From Candidatus Viadribacter manganicus (GTDB lineage Bacteria > Pseudomonadota > Alphaproteobacteria > Caulobacterales > Aquidulcibacteraceae): a stretch of DNA of 64,000 nt. Location of the stretch: contig NZ_CP013244.1 of assembly GCF_001679665.1 (NCBI RefSeq), forward strand, positions 2,302,980 to 2,366,979. Reading direction: 5' to 3'. Below, piece after piece: positions 1 to 9,260 of this stretch. Below the pieces are notes generated by a model. The model was not told where the DNA came from. It saw nothing but the letters and a program-made list of their open reading frames with translations, and searched no databases. Numbering within the stretch: the first letter of the stretch is position 1; each line of letters starts with the position of its first letter. A program made the position numbers and the translations under genes.

Positions 1-1
1 G

Positions 2-373
2 TATCAGCGTTTCGGGCGTCTCACGTATGAGATGTGGCGCGCCTGCCGCCTTGTCGTTGACACAGGGATGCATTCGATGGGTTGGTCACGCCAGCGCGCG
101 CTTGACTACCTCGCCGCCAACACCGCGCTCTCGACGCATGAAATCCGCACTGAAGTCGATCGCTATATCGGCTGGCCGGGGCAGGCGCTCGCTTACAAGA
201 TTGGCGAGTTGAAGATCGTCGAACTTCGTCAACGCGTCGAGGTGGCGCTCGGCGATAGCTTTGACGTGCGCGCCTTTCATGACGCCGTGCTGGCAAATGG
301 CGGCGTGACGCTTCCGGTTTTGGAACAACAGATCGACGAGTACATCGCGGCGTCGCAGCTGCAGCAGCCCTAA
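2..373 (+). CDS. DUF885 family protein, C-terminal part (truncated by window edge)
   Basis: The frame is open from base 2, so the gene begins outside the window and only the last 123 or so residues are visible. The translated start (YQRFGRLTYEMWRACRLV) followed by DTGMHSMGWSR, VDRYIGWPGQALAYKIG and a FHDAVL segment matches the conserved C-terminal block of DUF885 proteins. These are alpha-helical, metallopeptidase-like proteins of largely unknown substrate, often exported. An internal ATG at 32 could be mistaken for the start but lies in the middle of the conserved block. The stop abuts the stop of the convergent upp gene with no spacer. The family call is firm; the function is not known. Confidence 0.85.
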   Translation, partial: YQRFGRLTYEMWRACRLVVDTGMHSMGWSRQRALDYLAANTALSTHEIRTEVDRYIGWPGQALAYKIGELKIVELRQRVEVALGDSFDVRAFHDAVLANGGVTLPVLEQQIDEYIAASQLQQP

Positions 374-1003
374 CTACTTCGTGCCGTAGATCCGGTCGCC
401 GGCGTCGCCGAGGCCTGGCACGATGTAGCTGTGGTCGTTCAGGCGCTCATCAATCGCGGCGGTCCAGATCGGCACGTCCGGATGATGGCTTCGCACGACA
501 TCGATGCCTTCGGGCGCCGCGAGAACACATGCGAAGCGAATATCCTTCACACCATGCTCCTTGATCCGGTCGAGCGCGGCGACGGCCGTGTGACCGGTCG
601 CGAGCATCGGATCGATCAGGATGACCATACGGTCGGCGACATCGCTCGGCGCTTTGAAGTAGTACTCAACGGCCTTTAGTGTTTTTGGATCGCGATAAAG
701 CCCGATGTGCGCCACGCGCGCGGACGGCACCAATTCGAGCATGCCGTCGAGCAGACCCATACCAGCGCGCAGGATTGGCGCAAATACCAGTTTCTTTCCT
801 GCAAGCCGCTTGCCGTGTGTTGGGGCGACGGGTGTTTCGATGGCAACATCCTCAAGCGGCAGATCGCGCGTTACTTCATAGCAAAGCAACAAACTGATCT
901 CGCGCAGCAGTTCGCGAAACGAGCGTGTCGAAGTTTCCTTGTCGCGCAGGATGGTGAGCTTGTGCTGCACCAAAGGGTGATCGACGATCGTTACGCCTTG
1001 CAT
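374..1003 (-). CDS. upp: Uracil phosphoribosyltransferase (URC6 role)
   Basis: Converts uracil and PRPP to UMP and pyrophosphate in the cytoplasm. The 209-residue protein has the usual UPRTase length. The PRPP loop [10 protein letters not shown] is at residues 131-140 and the C-terminal uracil-binding block [15 protein letters not shown] is at about 193-207. The frame stays open upstream to about 1201, but the conserved protein starts at [10 protein letters not shown], where the ATG overlaps the stop of the upstream DUF1688 gene (TGATG). Translational coupling to urc4 and urc1 suggests it works in uracil catabolism through UMP as well as in salvage. Confidence 0.95.
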   Translation of the reverse strand: MQGVTIVDHPLVQHKLTILRDKETSTRSFRELLREISLLLCYEVTRDLPLEDVAIETPVAPTHGKRLAGKKLVFAPILRAGMGLLDGMLELVPSARVAHIGLYRDPKTLKAVEYYFKAPSDVADRMVILIDPMLATGHTAVAALDRIKEHGVKDIRFACVLAAPEGIDVVRSHHPDVPIWTAAIDERLNDHSYIVPGLGDAGDRIYGTK

Positions 1004-2211
1004 CAAAACACCGTGCCATCGCTGTGAATGAGGAGCGGCGGTCCGCCGTTTGGCCGCTTCTTGCGCGCCACCTCGCGGCCCGCCGCCCAAGTGCCGCCTT
1101 CGAGGACGCGCGCCAGCGGAAGCGCGTCCGCACTTACGCCCAATCGTTCCCGGACCAGCGGCGCTATGCGATCGAGCAACGCCACCGTGAGTGAGCGCCA
1201 CGCGACAACGGCGGGGTCGTTGACGTTGTAAACCAGTGCGCGTGGATCGCGGGGTTCAAGTACGCCCATATCGATGAACAAACCGCCGTTGCGATACTCG
1301 GCAAGTCCGGTCAGCCCATCGATATCGACGACACGGACGCTAGCCGCTTCGAGTGGCTCGATTAGAGAGTAGGCAAGCCACTGCGACAGTTTGTGCAGCG
1401 GCGTATAGCCGAGCTGCGGATGTGGCCAGCAATCACCGAGCGATACGCCATCCAAGTGCGGGCGGTGTTCCCAGATTGGACCAAGGCCGGCCAGCAGCGC
1501 TTCAAGAATTGCCGGCGCCGGCAACACGCCCGCAATCGCTTGCGCCTTCAAGATATCGAACAAACCACCTGGCCGCGGCGCGTCGTTGAGCGCAAAGATG
1601 CGCGGCGCCGCGTCGACGGTTTGACCAAGCCGATTGAGCAAGCGGGCGCGGCCCGCAAGCCCTTCAAGCCCATTGTCCGCTCTCACTTGGAAGGCATCGG
1701 CCAGCGCATGTTCGTCCATGCGCGCCAGCCCCTCCGCATCGGCGCGCAGCGGATCGGCAGGCTCTGCAGAGAAGCCGCCCCATTCGAACAACCGCAAGCT
1801 CGCGAGCGCTAAGCCCTCTGAGCGCGATGCGACGAGATCGGAGCTTGGATCCTTGTAGCGCCATGTCGCGCCGGCGCCGGCGTCAAGCAGAACTGAGGTG
1901 ATCGCGAGATCGAAATAGGCGCGCGCCTTTGCGTCGGCGTCGCGCCAATGCGCTTCCTTTGCGATGTCTGTCCATAGATCACGACCGCCCAAAACGAAAT
2001 GGCGCCAACGGGCGTGAAATGGAACCTCGAGCGTTGGGTAGCGCCGTCGCACGATTTCGGCGACGAAGTCCGCGCAAGTCGGCAGCGCGTCGAGATTGAG
2101 TTTCCAGTCGTCGAGTTTGCCGGCCTCCGCCAACGCGAAGGCGTCGTTCGCGCGCCCGCGTACGGCAGCCGCGCTGAGCAACGCGCGTGCGTCAGAAGTC
2201 TTTGAGGTCAC
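1003..2211 (-). CDS. URC4/urg3 family protein (DUF1688)
   Basis: A 402-residue protein of the DUF1688 family, related to yeast Urc4, which is genetically required for growth on uracil by the URC pathway. Its exact reaction is unknown. Recognisable blocks are [10 protein letters not shown] near residues 63-72, the [11 protein letters not shown] region and the C-terminal [19 protein letters not shown]. It overlaps urc1 upstream by 20 bp and upp downstream by 1 bp. The three genes are therefore almost certainly one transcript. No signal peptide or membrane segment is seen, so it should be cytosolic. Confidence 0.88.
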   Translation of the reverse strand: MTSKTSDARALLSAAAVRGRANDAFALAEAGKLDDWKLNLDALPTCADFVAEIVRRRYPTLEVPFHARWRHFVLGGRDLWTDIAKEAHWRDADAKARAYFDLAITSVLLDAGAGATWRYKDPSSDLVASRSEGLALASLRLFEWGGFSAEPADPLRADAEGLARMDEHALADAFQVRADNGLEGLAGRARLLNRLGQTVDAAPRIFALNDAPRPGGLFDILKAQAIAGVLPAPAILEALLAGLGPIWEHRPHLDGVSLGDCWPHPQLGYTPLHKLSQWLAYSLIEPLEAASVRVVDIDGLTGLAEYRNGGLFIDMGVLEPRDPRALVYNVNDPAVVAWRSLTVALLDRIAPLVRERLGVSADALPLARVLEGGTWAAGREVARKKRPNGGPPLLIHSDGTVF

Positions 2212-3442
2212 GTCCCACCACGTGCGTTAAATCTTCTTCGCTCGGCGCGGCCTCGGGGCTGAAATAGCCCGCCGCCTTCTTGGCTTCGAGTTCGACGCTC
2301 GCGTCAGGCGGCACCAATTCCGGCGGGATCGGCACGCGTTCGCCGATCGTGATGCCTGACGAGGCGATGGCCTCGAACTTCATGTTCGACATCGAGACGA
2401 ACCGATCGATGCGTGTGATACCGAGCCAGTGCAGCACGTCCGGCATCAATTGCTGGAAGCGCGCATCCTGCACGCCCGCGACGCATTCGGTGCGTTCGAA
2501 ATAGGTCGCGGCTTGATCGCCGCCCGGCTGGCGCTTGCGCGCGTTATAGACAAGAAACTTGGTCACTTCGCCGAGGGCGCGCCCCTCTTTGCGGTTGTAA
2601 ACGATGAGACCCGCGCCGCCGTTTTGCGCTTCGCGAATGCACTCCTCGATGCCGTGCGTGAGATAGGGGCGGCAGGTGCAAATGTCCGAACCGAACACGT
2701 CCGATCCGTTGCATTCATCGTGCACGCGGCAGGTGAGTTTGCGGGCCGGATCGCTGATCGCCGCCGGGTCGCCGAAGATGTAAAGCGTGATGCCGCCGAT
2801 GGGCGGCAGAAATACGCACATGTCCGGCCGTGTCACCAACTCGGGATACATGCCGCCGGTCTGCTCGAACAATGTGTGGCGCAGCCGTTCTTCGCTCACG
2901 CCAAAGCGCGCCGCGATGCCGGGCAGGTGCCAGACTGGATCAAGCGCGGCCTTCGTGACCGCAACATCTCCACTCTCGTGCACGACAGCGCCGTCGGTCT
3001 TTAGCCGTCCGCGCGCAATCGCTTCGCGAATCTCCGGTAGTGAAAGACGCGCCTTTGTGATCGCGATCGTCGGGCGAATGTCAACGCCCGCGTCGATCTC
3101 TGCCTTAAAATCATCGGCGACCAGGTGTCCCCAAGGATCGAGCGATACGACCTTTCCCCCGTCGCGCCATTGCGGGAACGGACCCATGTCAACAACAGGC
3201 GCCGTGTCAGTGAGATCGGGGCGTACGCTCGGATTGAGCGCGCCCGCTGAAACGGAGAGCGCGCGATAGATGGAGTATGCACCGCCATAAGCGCCGATAG
3301 CATTACGGTCAGCGGTTGCTGAGCCGATGATCGGCCCGCGCTCTTTCGCGGTGGCCGCGCCCCAGTGAATCGGGAAGCGCACGGCGGCGCCGGCCCCTGG
3401 ATGAGAAGTCAGGCGAATGTGGCCGATGCGGTTTTCGGACAT
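2192..3442 (-). CDS. GTP cyclohydrolase II-like protein, Urc1 type
   Basis: A 416-residue RibA-related protein, much longer than riboflavin RibA (about 200). Residues 240-300 carry the GTP cyclohydrolase II zinc motif (Cys244, Cys255, Cys257 in VHDEC..DICTC) and the YNRKEGRALG substrate block at 282-291. About 200 extra N-terminal residues (HIRLTSHPG, IHWGAATAKERGP) are typical of the Urc1 branch, where the enzyme takes part in uracil breakdown rather than flavin synthesis. The start chosen is MSENRIGHIRL, where family similarity begins; a longer frame reaches 3532. Its position next to urc4 and upp supports the Urc1 call. Confidence 0.88.
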   Translation of the reverse strand: MSENRIGHIRLTSHPGAGAAVRFPIHWGAATAKERGPIIGSATADRNAIGAYGGAYSIYRALSVSAGALNPSVRPDLTDTAPVVDMGPFPQWRDGGKVVSLDPWGHLVADDFKAEIDAGVDIRPTIAITKARLSLPEIREAIARGRLKTDGAVVHESGDVAVTKAALDPVWHLPGIAARFGVSEERLRHTLFEQTGGMYPELVTRPDMCVFLPPIGGITLYIFGDPAAISDPARKLTCRVHDECNGSDVFGSDICTCRPYLTHGIEECIREAQNGGAGLIVYNRKEGRALGEVTKFLVYNARKRQPGGDQAATYFERTECVAGVQDARFQQLMPDVLHWLGITRIDRFVSMSNMKFEAIASSGITIGERVPIPPELVPPDASVELEAKKAAGYFSPEAAPSEEDLTHVVGRDLKDF

Positions 3443-3532
3443 GATTGCTTCGTCGGCGTCTATTTCGCCCTCGTGATTCGTAATGTGAGGCTGCGGCGAT
3501 TGCTTGGCAAGGCGCGCGCCATGCTGCCGCAA

Positions 3533-4270
3533 TTACGCCTTCAACAAGTCCTGCATCGCCATTGCCGCCGCCGGATTTCGCTCCTTCGCGCCGCTGATGA
3601 AGTAGAGGAACACGTCGCCCGACTTTTCCCAATCGCGCGCGGTCTTGGCCCACTTCTTCAGCGCTGGCTTTGGATAGCCGGTCGGTTCATCGGCCTGTGT
3701 CAGTTCGAGGCGGGCGTACGAGAAGTCTGCAGTTGGTTCAACGATAAGCGGATGCTTTTCGGACTCGACCGTAACGACAGCGATGTTGCGCTTGCGCGCC
3801 AGTTTCATGAATGCATCGTCGGTGAAGCTCTCGTGGCGGACTTCGATCGCGTGCCGCAATTTCACCTTACCCAGCTTTTCGGGCAGCATATCGAAATAGG
3901 CATTCATCTCGGCGGCGTCGAACTTCTTGTAGGGGGCCATTTGCCAGAAGATTGGTCCGAGCTTTGCGCCCAGTTCGCCGACGCCACTATTGAAGAACCA
4001 TTCGATCGATTGCGCCGCCTCCCGCAAATCTTTGCGTTGCACCGCAGCGCGGGGCGCCTTCACCGAAAACATGAAATCGTCCGGCGTCGCCGTCGCCCAC
4101 TTTTTGAACGAGGTCGCGGTTTGCGTGCGATAGAAGGTGGCGTTGATCTCGATCGCCGTCACTTTGCTAGAGGCGTATTCGAGCTGCTTTGCGGCTGCGA
4201 GCTTCGGCGGATAGAAGGTTTCCTCCCAAGGCTCGTAGCTCCAGCCGCCGATGCCAACGCGGATCGTCAT
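3533..4270 (-). CDS. DUF72 family protein
   Basis: A 245-residue DUF72 (YecE-like) TIM-barrel protein of unknown biochemical role. The N-terminus MTIRVGIGGWSYEPWEETFY and the segments AIEINATFYRTQ and HAIEVRHESF are family hallmarks. The C-terminal FLYFISGAKERNPAAA block completes the domain, so the gene looks intact. The frame is open upstream to 4411, but that part is non-homologous and overlaps the upstream gene. It starts 1 bp after the stop of the enoyl-CoA hydratase gene, so both are probably cotranscribed. It lies about 90 bp upstream of urc1. Confidence 0.9.
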   Translation of the reverse strand: MTIRVGIGGWSYEPWEETFYPPKLAAAKQLEYASSKVTAIEINATFYRTQTATSFKKWATATPDDFMFSVKAPRAAVQRKDLREAAQSIEWFFNSGVGELGAKLGPIFWQMAPYKKFDAAEMNAYFDMLPEKLGKVKLRHAIEVRHESFTDDAFMKLARKRNIAVVTVESEKHPLIVEPTADFSYARLELTQADEPTGYPKPALKKWAKTARDWEKSGDVFLYFISGAKERNPAAAMAMQDLLKA

Positions 4271-4271
4271 C

Positions 4272-5072
4272 TCATTCGCCCGTGAAGTTCGGTGCGCGCT
4301 TTTCGGTGAACGCGTCGACGGCCTCCTTGTGATCACGGGTCTCGTGCGCGAGTGCTTGAAACGCCGCCGAAAGTTCGAGCACATCGCTGAGGCGCCCATG
4401 CTGTGCTTCACGCAGGAGGCGTTTGGCCAAGCGCACCGTGCGCGGCGGGTTGACGGCCACGCGGTCCGCCAGCTTGCGCGCTTCGTCCATCAACGCCTCA
4501 TCAGGCACAACGCGCGACACCAATCCGATCCGCGCGGCTTCGTCCGCGTCAATCGTGTCGCCGGTGAGCACGAGTTCTGCCGCACGCGAGGCCCCGATGG
4601 CGTTGGTCAAGATCCATGCGCCGCCGTCGCCGGGAATGATGCCGACCTTTACGAAGCTCGATGCCATTTTCGCCGATGCGCCCGCGAGGCGAATGTCGCA
4701 GAGAATGCCGATGTCGAGGCCTAAACCAATGGCGTGGCCATTGATTGCAGCGATGGTCGCGACCTCGATGTCGGCGAGCGCCTTGATGACGGAGTGAACA
4801 CCGCGGCGATAGTTCGCGCGGGTGCCGTCCGGCGTTGCACGCGGGCCGATGCCGCTGCGTTCGCGAATGGCCTTCAGATCGCCGCCTGCACAAAACGCCT
4901 TTCCTGCGCCGGTGAGGATGACAGCGTTGATGTCGGCGTCGTCATTGGCTTTCCACAATGCGCCCGCGAGGTCATCGCAATCCTGTTGGGTGGCGATCGC
5001 GTTGCGGCTCTCGGGCCGGTTGATCGTTACGGTCGCGACGCGTCCGGATTTTTCATAGGTTGCGAACGTCAT
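4272..5072 (-). CDS. Enoyl-CoA hydratase/isomerase family protein
   Basis: A 266-residue crotonase-fold enzyme. It shows the oxyanion-hole segments FCAGGDLKAIRER (about 60-72) and INGHAIGLGLDIGILCDIRLA (about 113-133), the SSFVKVGIIPGDGGAW block and the C-terminal FTEKRAPNFTG tail. Crotonases act on acyl-CoA thioesters, and the precise substrate cannot be read from sequence. A GAGG ribosome-binding site lies just ahead of the ATG. It heads the minus-strand run that continues through DUF72 to the urc genes. It could serve acyl-CoA intermediates of that pathway, but this is only a positional inference. Confidence 0.9.
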   Translation of the reverse strand: MTFATYEKSGRVATVTINRPESRNAIATQQDCDDLAGALWKANDDADINAVILTGAGKAFCAGGDLKAIRERSGIGPRATPDGTRANYRRGVHSVIKALADIEVATIAAINGHAIGLGLDIGILCDIRLAGASAKMASSFVKVGIIPGDGGAWILTNAIGASRAAELVLTGDTIDADEAARIGLVSRVVPDEALMDEARKLADRVAVNPPRTVRLAKRLLREAQHGRLSDVLELSAAFQALAHETRDHKEAVDAFTEKRAPNFTGE

Positions 5073-5120
5073 TTCATCCTCGATTGATTTCGATCTGGGT
5101 CAGAAGGCGACAAGCGCCGG

Positions 5121-5894
5121 TTACGGTGTTGCTGCCGTTGGCGCGGGCGGTGAGCCCTGTTGGTAGCCGATGAGCGGCTCCGATGTGAGTGGCGCGCCGT
5201 CCCGTGTGACGTCGAGCACGCCGGTGCCATCGCGATTCAGCGAAAGTACGTAGCGGAAACCCTGTGTCTCGAAGGTGTAGGTCGTTGCTTCCGGCGTTTG
5301 CCCAGCAACACCGTTGCGCAATTCAAGAGATGCGTTCGTCGTGCGCGCATTCTCGGCGCCGCTCGCGGCGCGAGCGCTCGCGTTGTCGGCGAAATTGTAG
5401 GCGCTGTAAGTAATGGCGCCAGCGGCGTCCTCGTGGACGACGAAGCTACGCCGGGAGGTAAAACCCGCGACGCGCGTGCGAGGCATCCAGCGACATTGGA
5501 TATCGCGGCCTTCAATTTGCGCGGAACCGAACGGGCGCGTGTATGCCGACGCCGGCGTTTCCAACATGCCTGGATTGGTTTGATGGACCCAGGCATCGGA
5601 GCCGTTGTCGCGCACCAGCTCAGTGTTGATGCTGCCAGCGGCGCCTTCTTCGTCGCCGACGAAATAGCCGTTGCGTGCTAAGAGGCCTCCATCGGATTTT
5701 CCGTATTCGGCAACGTGCACGTCATTATTCGCGGTGCGCTCGAAGACGAACACCGACGCTCCATTGATCGAGTCGCAGATGAACCACGGCGCTGGCACGC
5801 GCATGGAAATCTGTTCTTCCTCAGCCGTGGGCGGGGCCGGCTGTTGGTTGCAGGCGGCGAGCGTGAGGGCGAGCAAAGCGACGGCAAAACGCAT
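5121..5894 (-). CDS. Putative lipoprotein, paralogue of the next gene
   Basis: A 257-residue protein of unknown function with a lipoprotein signal (MRFAVALLALTLAAC, lipobox LAAC), so it is probably membrane anchored. It shares ordered motifs with the upstream neighbour at 5943-6704: WFICD, VFVFER, GMLETP, CRWMPRTR..GFT.RR and VVHED. The two genes are therefore a tandem duplication. Both end with a YTFETQGFRYVLSLNRDG-like segment. No catalytic motif is visible. The spacing of 48 bp to the paralogue fits one transcript. Confidence 0.8.
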   Translation of the reverse strand: MRFAVALLALTLAACNQQPAPPTAEEEQISMRVPAPWFICDSINGASVFVFERTANNDVHVAEYGKSDGGLLARNGYFVGDEEGAAGSINTELVRDNGSDAWVHQTNPGMLETPASAYTRPFGSAQIEGRDIQCRWMPRTRVAGFTSRRSFVVHEDAAGAITYSAYNFADNASARAASGAENARTTNASLELRNGVAGQTPEATTYTFETQGFRYVLSLNRDGTGVLDVTRDGAPLTSEPLIGYQQGSPPAPTAATP

Positions 5895-5942
5895 GAAGAT
5901 CTCCTGCGCCCGCCTTTAGCAGTGCTTCATGCGCGGCTCAAC

Positions 5943-6704
5943 TTACTCCGCGCCGGCGCCCACAATGTATGCGATCAAATCCTCGCTCTGAGCCGGTTCA
6001 GGTCCGTGCCGCGCGACCGAGACACGGCCAACGCCGGTGCGATCGACGGTGACGTTGATTTCGGTCTCTGCATCAGCTTGGAAGCTGTAGTTCGCGCCGT
6101 CCGCGTTCGTTATTTCAGTCCCGTCGCGAACTTCGAGTGAGAAGGTCGTGGTTCGGCCGTTTTCGGACACCTCGATCTGTTGCGCTTCAGCGGCGCTGGC
6201 GAAATCGTACGAATGATAGAGAAGGTCCCCGTCACCATCTTCGCTGACGACGATCGTGCGTCTGCCGGTGAAACCCATGAGCCGGGTGCGAGGCATCCAT
6301 CGACATGTGATGTCGCGATTACCTATGCGTACCGAGGTGAAGGGCAATGTGAACGCGGCGCCTGGTGTTTCCAGCATGCCCGGACTGATCTGGCGAATGT
6401 GTCCGACATCGACACCGTTCTGGATCAGCGTCGTGTAGACGCTTCCCGCCGCGCCTTCTTGGTCACCCAGCTGATACTCGGTGCGCAGCACGATCTCGCC
6501 ATCCGGTTTGCCGTACTGCGCCACGCGCGCTGTTGAGCCGTCGCGCTCAAACACCAACACGACCGGTGCATCGATGGCATCGCAGATGAACCACGCCGCC
6601 GCCGCGACTTGGACAGGCGCTTCGGGGAGCGGTGGCGGCGGTTCGGATTGTCCGCAAGCCATGAGTGCAAGTGCAAGTGCAAGGGCTATGGCTGCGCGGC
6701 GCAT
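5943..6704 (-). CDS. Putative lipoprotein, tandem paralogue
   Basis: A 253-residue predicted lipoprotein (MRRAAIALALALALMACG). The signal core ALALALAL is encoded by a short GTGCAA repeat on the plus strand (about 6664-6682). The start at 6704 has a CCGGAG ribosome-binding site; an upstream in-frame start would add nine residues before the signal. The body shares WFICD, VFERDG, GMLETP, CRWMPRTRLMGFTGRR and VVSEDGDGD with the gene at 5121-5894. Unlike that neighbour it ends in YIVGAGAE without a proline-rich tail. Function unknown. Confidence 0.8.
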   Translation of the reverse strand: MRRAAIALALALALMACGQSEPPPPLPEAPVQVAAAAWFICDAIDAPVVLVFERDGSTARVAQYGKPDGEIVLRTEYQLGDQEGAAGSVYTTLIQNGVDVGHIRQISPGMLETPGAAFTLPFTSVRIGNRDITCRWMPRTRLMGFTGRRTIVVSEDGDGDLLYHSYDFASAAEAQQIEVSENGRTTTFSLEVRDGTEITNADGANYSFQADAETEINVTVDRTGVGRVSVARHGPEPAQSEDLIAYIVGAGAE

Positions 6705-6779
6705 GTTTTGAACTCCGGACGGAGTGAACAACTAGCGCTTCAGACAATGGGATCAAGCGGGCGTTTTCGCTGCCTTGGA

Positions 6780-9260
6780 TCAGAGCCCCAATTTTCGCCG
6801 TGTCGTGGCCGTGATGCTGACGGCGCTCTTGGCGTAATCTGCCCATGGATCTGGCTGGCTCAGACGCGCGTGCATGTCTTTCAGTTTGAAAACCGACGCT
6901 GCAGGAATCGTCTTCAGCTCATCCCAGCTCACGGGCACGGCGATTGGCGCTGTTCCGCTCGCGCGCGGCGAATATGGAGCGATAGCCGTCGCGCCGCGCC
7001 CGTTGCGCAAATAGTCGACGAAGATGCGGCCTTTGCGCTTCGCCTTCGCCATGTTGGCGACGAAGCGCTTGGGATCGAGCGCGGCGATTTGTTCAGCGAC
7101 ATCGGAGGAGAAGGCTTTCAATTCCTCCCACGCCAGTTTGGGCTTCACATTGAGCACGATGTGAATGCCCTTGCCGCCGGTGATCATCGCGAACGACTGG
7201 AGGTCGGCGCTGTCGAGCAGAGCTCTGATGTCGAACGCGGCGCGTTTTACCACTTGAAAGTCGAGGTCTTCGTCAGGATCGAGATCGAAGATGAGGCGGT
7301 CGGGGCGCTCCAGATCTTTGTTGCGTGAGCCCCAGAGATGAAACTCAAGCGTGCTGATCTGAGCAGCAGAAACGATCGCGGTGGCGTCCGGAAATGTAAT
7401 GTATTCTTCGGCCTCGCCGTCACTTTCAGACACTTTGATAAGTTTGATTTCCGCGGGCATGCCCTTCATTGCGTGCTTCTGGAAGAATGTCTGTCCGCCA
7501 ACGCCATCCGGCGCGCGCACGAGACTGACTGGTCGCCCGAACAAGTGCGCGCCCATCCGATCTGCGGCCATGTCGAGATAGGCGGCGAGTTCGGCCTTGG
7601 TGACGCCGGCGTCGGGAAACAATACCTTCCCTGGATGCGTGAGCCTGACGCGCGTGCGCATCGCCGGAACTGCCTGTTCGGGCTGCACATCCTTCGCGGC
7701 CTTGTCGCCGCGCAGTCCGAGGTAAACGCCGTGGCGGATTGCGCCTTCACTTGTAAATTCCGCGAACCGCACTTGCGCCACGAGCTTTGGCTCAACCCAC
7801 TTCGCGCCTTTCGCTGCCGCGCGCGGCACAGTCAGCGCTGGTTTCGCGCGCTCCATCTTGCTCAGCTGCGCGTGGAGGGAGGCGAGTGTCTTATCGTCGA
7901 AGCCAGTGCCAACATTGCCGCGATAGACCAGCTCGCCGTCCACATGATCGGCCATCATCAGCGCTGCGAAGGCGCGTCCCTTGAGGGAGGGCTGATAACC
8001 GATAATGACGAATTCCTGCTCGTTGACGCATTTTGCCTTGAGCCAAGAATTGGTGCGTCCGCTTTGATAAGTGGACGTCGCCTTTTTCGAAACAATTCCT
8101 TCCAGTCCTTGATCGCGAAACGCCTCCAGGACGTCTGGGCCACCGCCTTCGAAATAAGGGCTGATGCGTATCGGCGGTTTTGCCTTGGCAAGGATTCTTT
8201 CCAGCCTCAGTTTGCGATCGATCAGTGGCGTCTTGCGGAGATCTTTTGCGCCTTCCGCCAAGAGATCGAACACGAAATACGAAACGCCTTTGGCGACGCC
8301 GTTTTCGAGTGATTTTTGCAGTGCGGAGAAGTCCGTCTTGCCGCCGGCTTGCGCAACGGCGACTTCACCATCGATCAGGATGTCTTTCAGCTTTGACGCC
8401 GCGAGTGCATCGGCGATGGACTGAAATTTGCCGGTCCAATCCAGTCCCGTGCGCGTGTAAAGCCGCACGCTGTCGCCGCTCACGGCTGCCTGGATGCGAT
8501 AACCGTCATACTTGATCTCGTGAATCCAGGCATCGCCCTTGGGTGCGTCGTCCACGCGTGTCGCCAAGGCCGGTTCCACAAACGCCCATTTTGGCGGCTT
8601 TACCGCTTTCGGCGCTCGCTCGCCGCCTTTGCTCCACACGCGCGCGCCGCCTGATCGCACGTCTTCGATCGTGCGGCCGGAGACAACGCTGGTGACGCTG
8701 CGCGCAACCGGATCTTCCTTGCCGGCGAAGGCGTCCTTCGATTTGAACAATAGCCACGGATTGCCGCGCTCACCCTCGCGCGGCTTGATTTTGACCATGT
8801 GAAATTCACCCATCAGCCGATCGCCGGCCAACACGAATTTCAATTCACCCTTCGCCATGCCTTCATCTGGATCGAGCAGCCATTTTACTTTGCCGGTGTC
8901 CCAGATGATCACCGCGCCCGCGCCATATTCACCCTTCGGAATGACGCCCTCGAACGATCCGTATTCGATGGGGTGATTTTCGGTGCGCATGGCGAGGCGC
9001 TTGATGGCGGGGTCGAGCGAGGGGCCTTGCGGCACAGCCCAGCTCATCAGCACGCCATCATGCTCAAGTCGGAAGTCGTAGTGCAGCCGTGTCGCCGCAT
9101 GCTTTTGCACAACGAACATGCCGCCCGCGTCCTTTACGACGCCGCCGGCGGGTTCAGTCGTCTTTTTGAAATCGCGCTTGCGGTTGTATTCGGCCAGACC
9201 GCCGACCGCGTCCGACTTGGCCGTTTTCTTCCCGCCGCCAGCTTTGGCGGGCCGTTTCAT
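6780..9260 (-). CDS. ligD: ATP-dependent DNA ligase D (PE-Lig-Pol)
   Basis: An 826-residue multidomain ligase of bacterial non-homologous end joining. The order is phosphoesterase (about 40-180; HYDFRLEHDG), then ATP-dependent ligase (about 225-530; catalytic Lys250 in EIKYDGYR), then AEP-type polymerase/primase (about 545-820; LTHPGKVLFPDAG and the metal-binding DLDPDEDLDF). This is the Pseudomonas-like order, not the mycobacterial Pol-PE-Lig order. The start ATG overlaps the Ku stop by 4 bp (ATGA), so both repair proteins are coupled. All three catalytic parts look intact. Confidence 0.97.
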   Translation of the reverse strand: MKRPAKAGGGKKTAKSDAVGGLAEYNRKRDFKKTTEPAGGVVKDAGGMFVVQKHAATRLHYDFRLEHDGVLMSWAVPQGPSLDPAIKRLAMRTENHPIEYGSFEGVIPKGEYGAGAVIIWDTGKVKWLLDPDEGMAKGELKFVLAGDRLMGEFHMVKIKPREGERGNPWLLFKSKDAFAGKEDPVARSVTSVVSGRTIEDVRSGGARVWSKGGERAPKAVKPPKWAFVEPALATRVDDAPKGDAWIHEIKYDGYRIQAAVSGDSVRLYTRTGLDWTGKFQSIADALAASKLKDILIDGEVAVAQAGGKTDFSALQKSLENGVAKGVSYFVFDLLAEGAKDLRKTPLIDRKLRLERILAKAKPPIRISPYFEGGGPDVLEAFRDQGLEGIVSKKATSTYQSGRTNSWLKAKCVNEQEFVIIGYQPSLKGRAFAALMMADHVDGELVYRGNVGTGFDDKTLASLHAQLSKMERAKPALTVPRAAAKGAKWVEPKLVAQVRFAEFTSEGAIRHGVYLGLRGDKAAKDVQPEQAVPAMRTRVRLTHPGKVLFPDAGVTKAELAAYLDMAADRMGAHLFGRPVSLVRAPDGVGGQTFFQKHAMKGMPAEIKLIKVSESDGEAEEYITFPDATAIVSAAQISTLEFHLWGSRNKDLERPDRLIFDLDPDEDLDFQVVKRAAFDIRALLDSADLQSFAMITGGKGIHIVLNVKPKLAWEELKAFSSDVAEQIAALDPKRFVANMAKAKRKGRIFVDYLRNGRGATAIAPYSPRASGTAPIAVPVSWDELKTIPAASVFKLKDMHARLSQPDPWADYAKSAVSITATTRRKLGL

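Noticed and set aside
1004..1201. N-terminal extension of upp
   Set aside because: The extra 66 residues are arginine-rich shadow sequence inside urc4; UPRTase similarity starts at [10 protein letters not shown].
6780..9260. LigD domain order as a novelty
   Set aside because: PE-Lig-Pol is the known Pseudomonas-type order, so it is not unusual.
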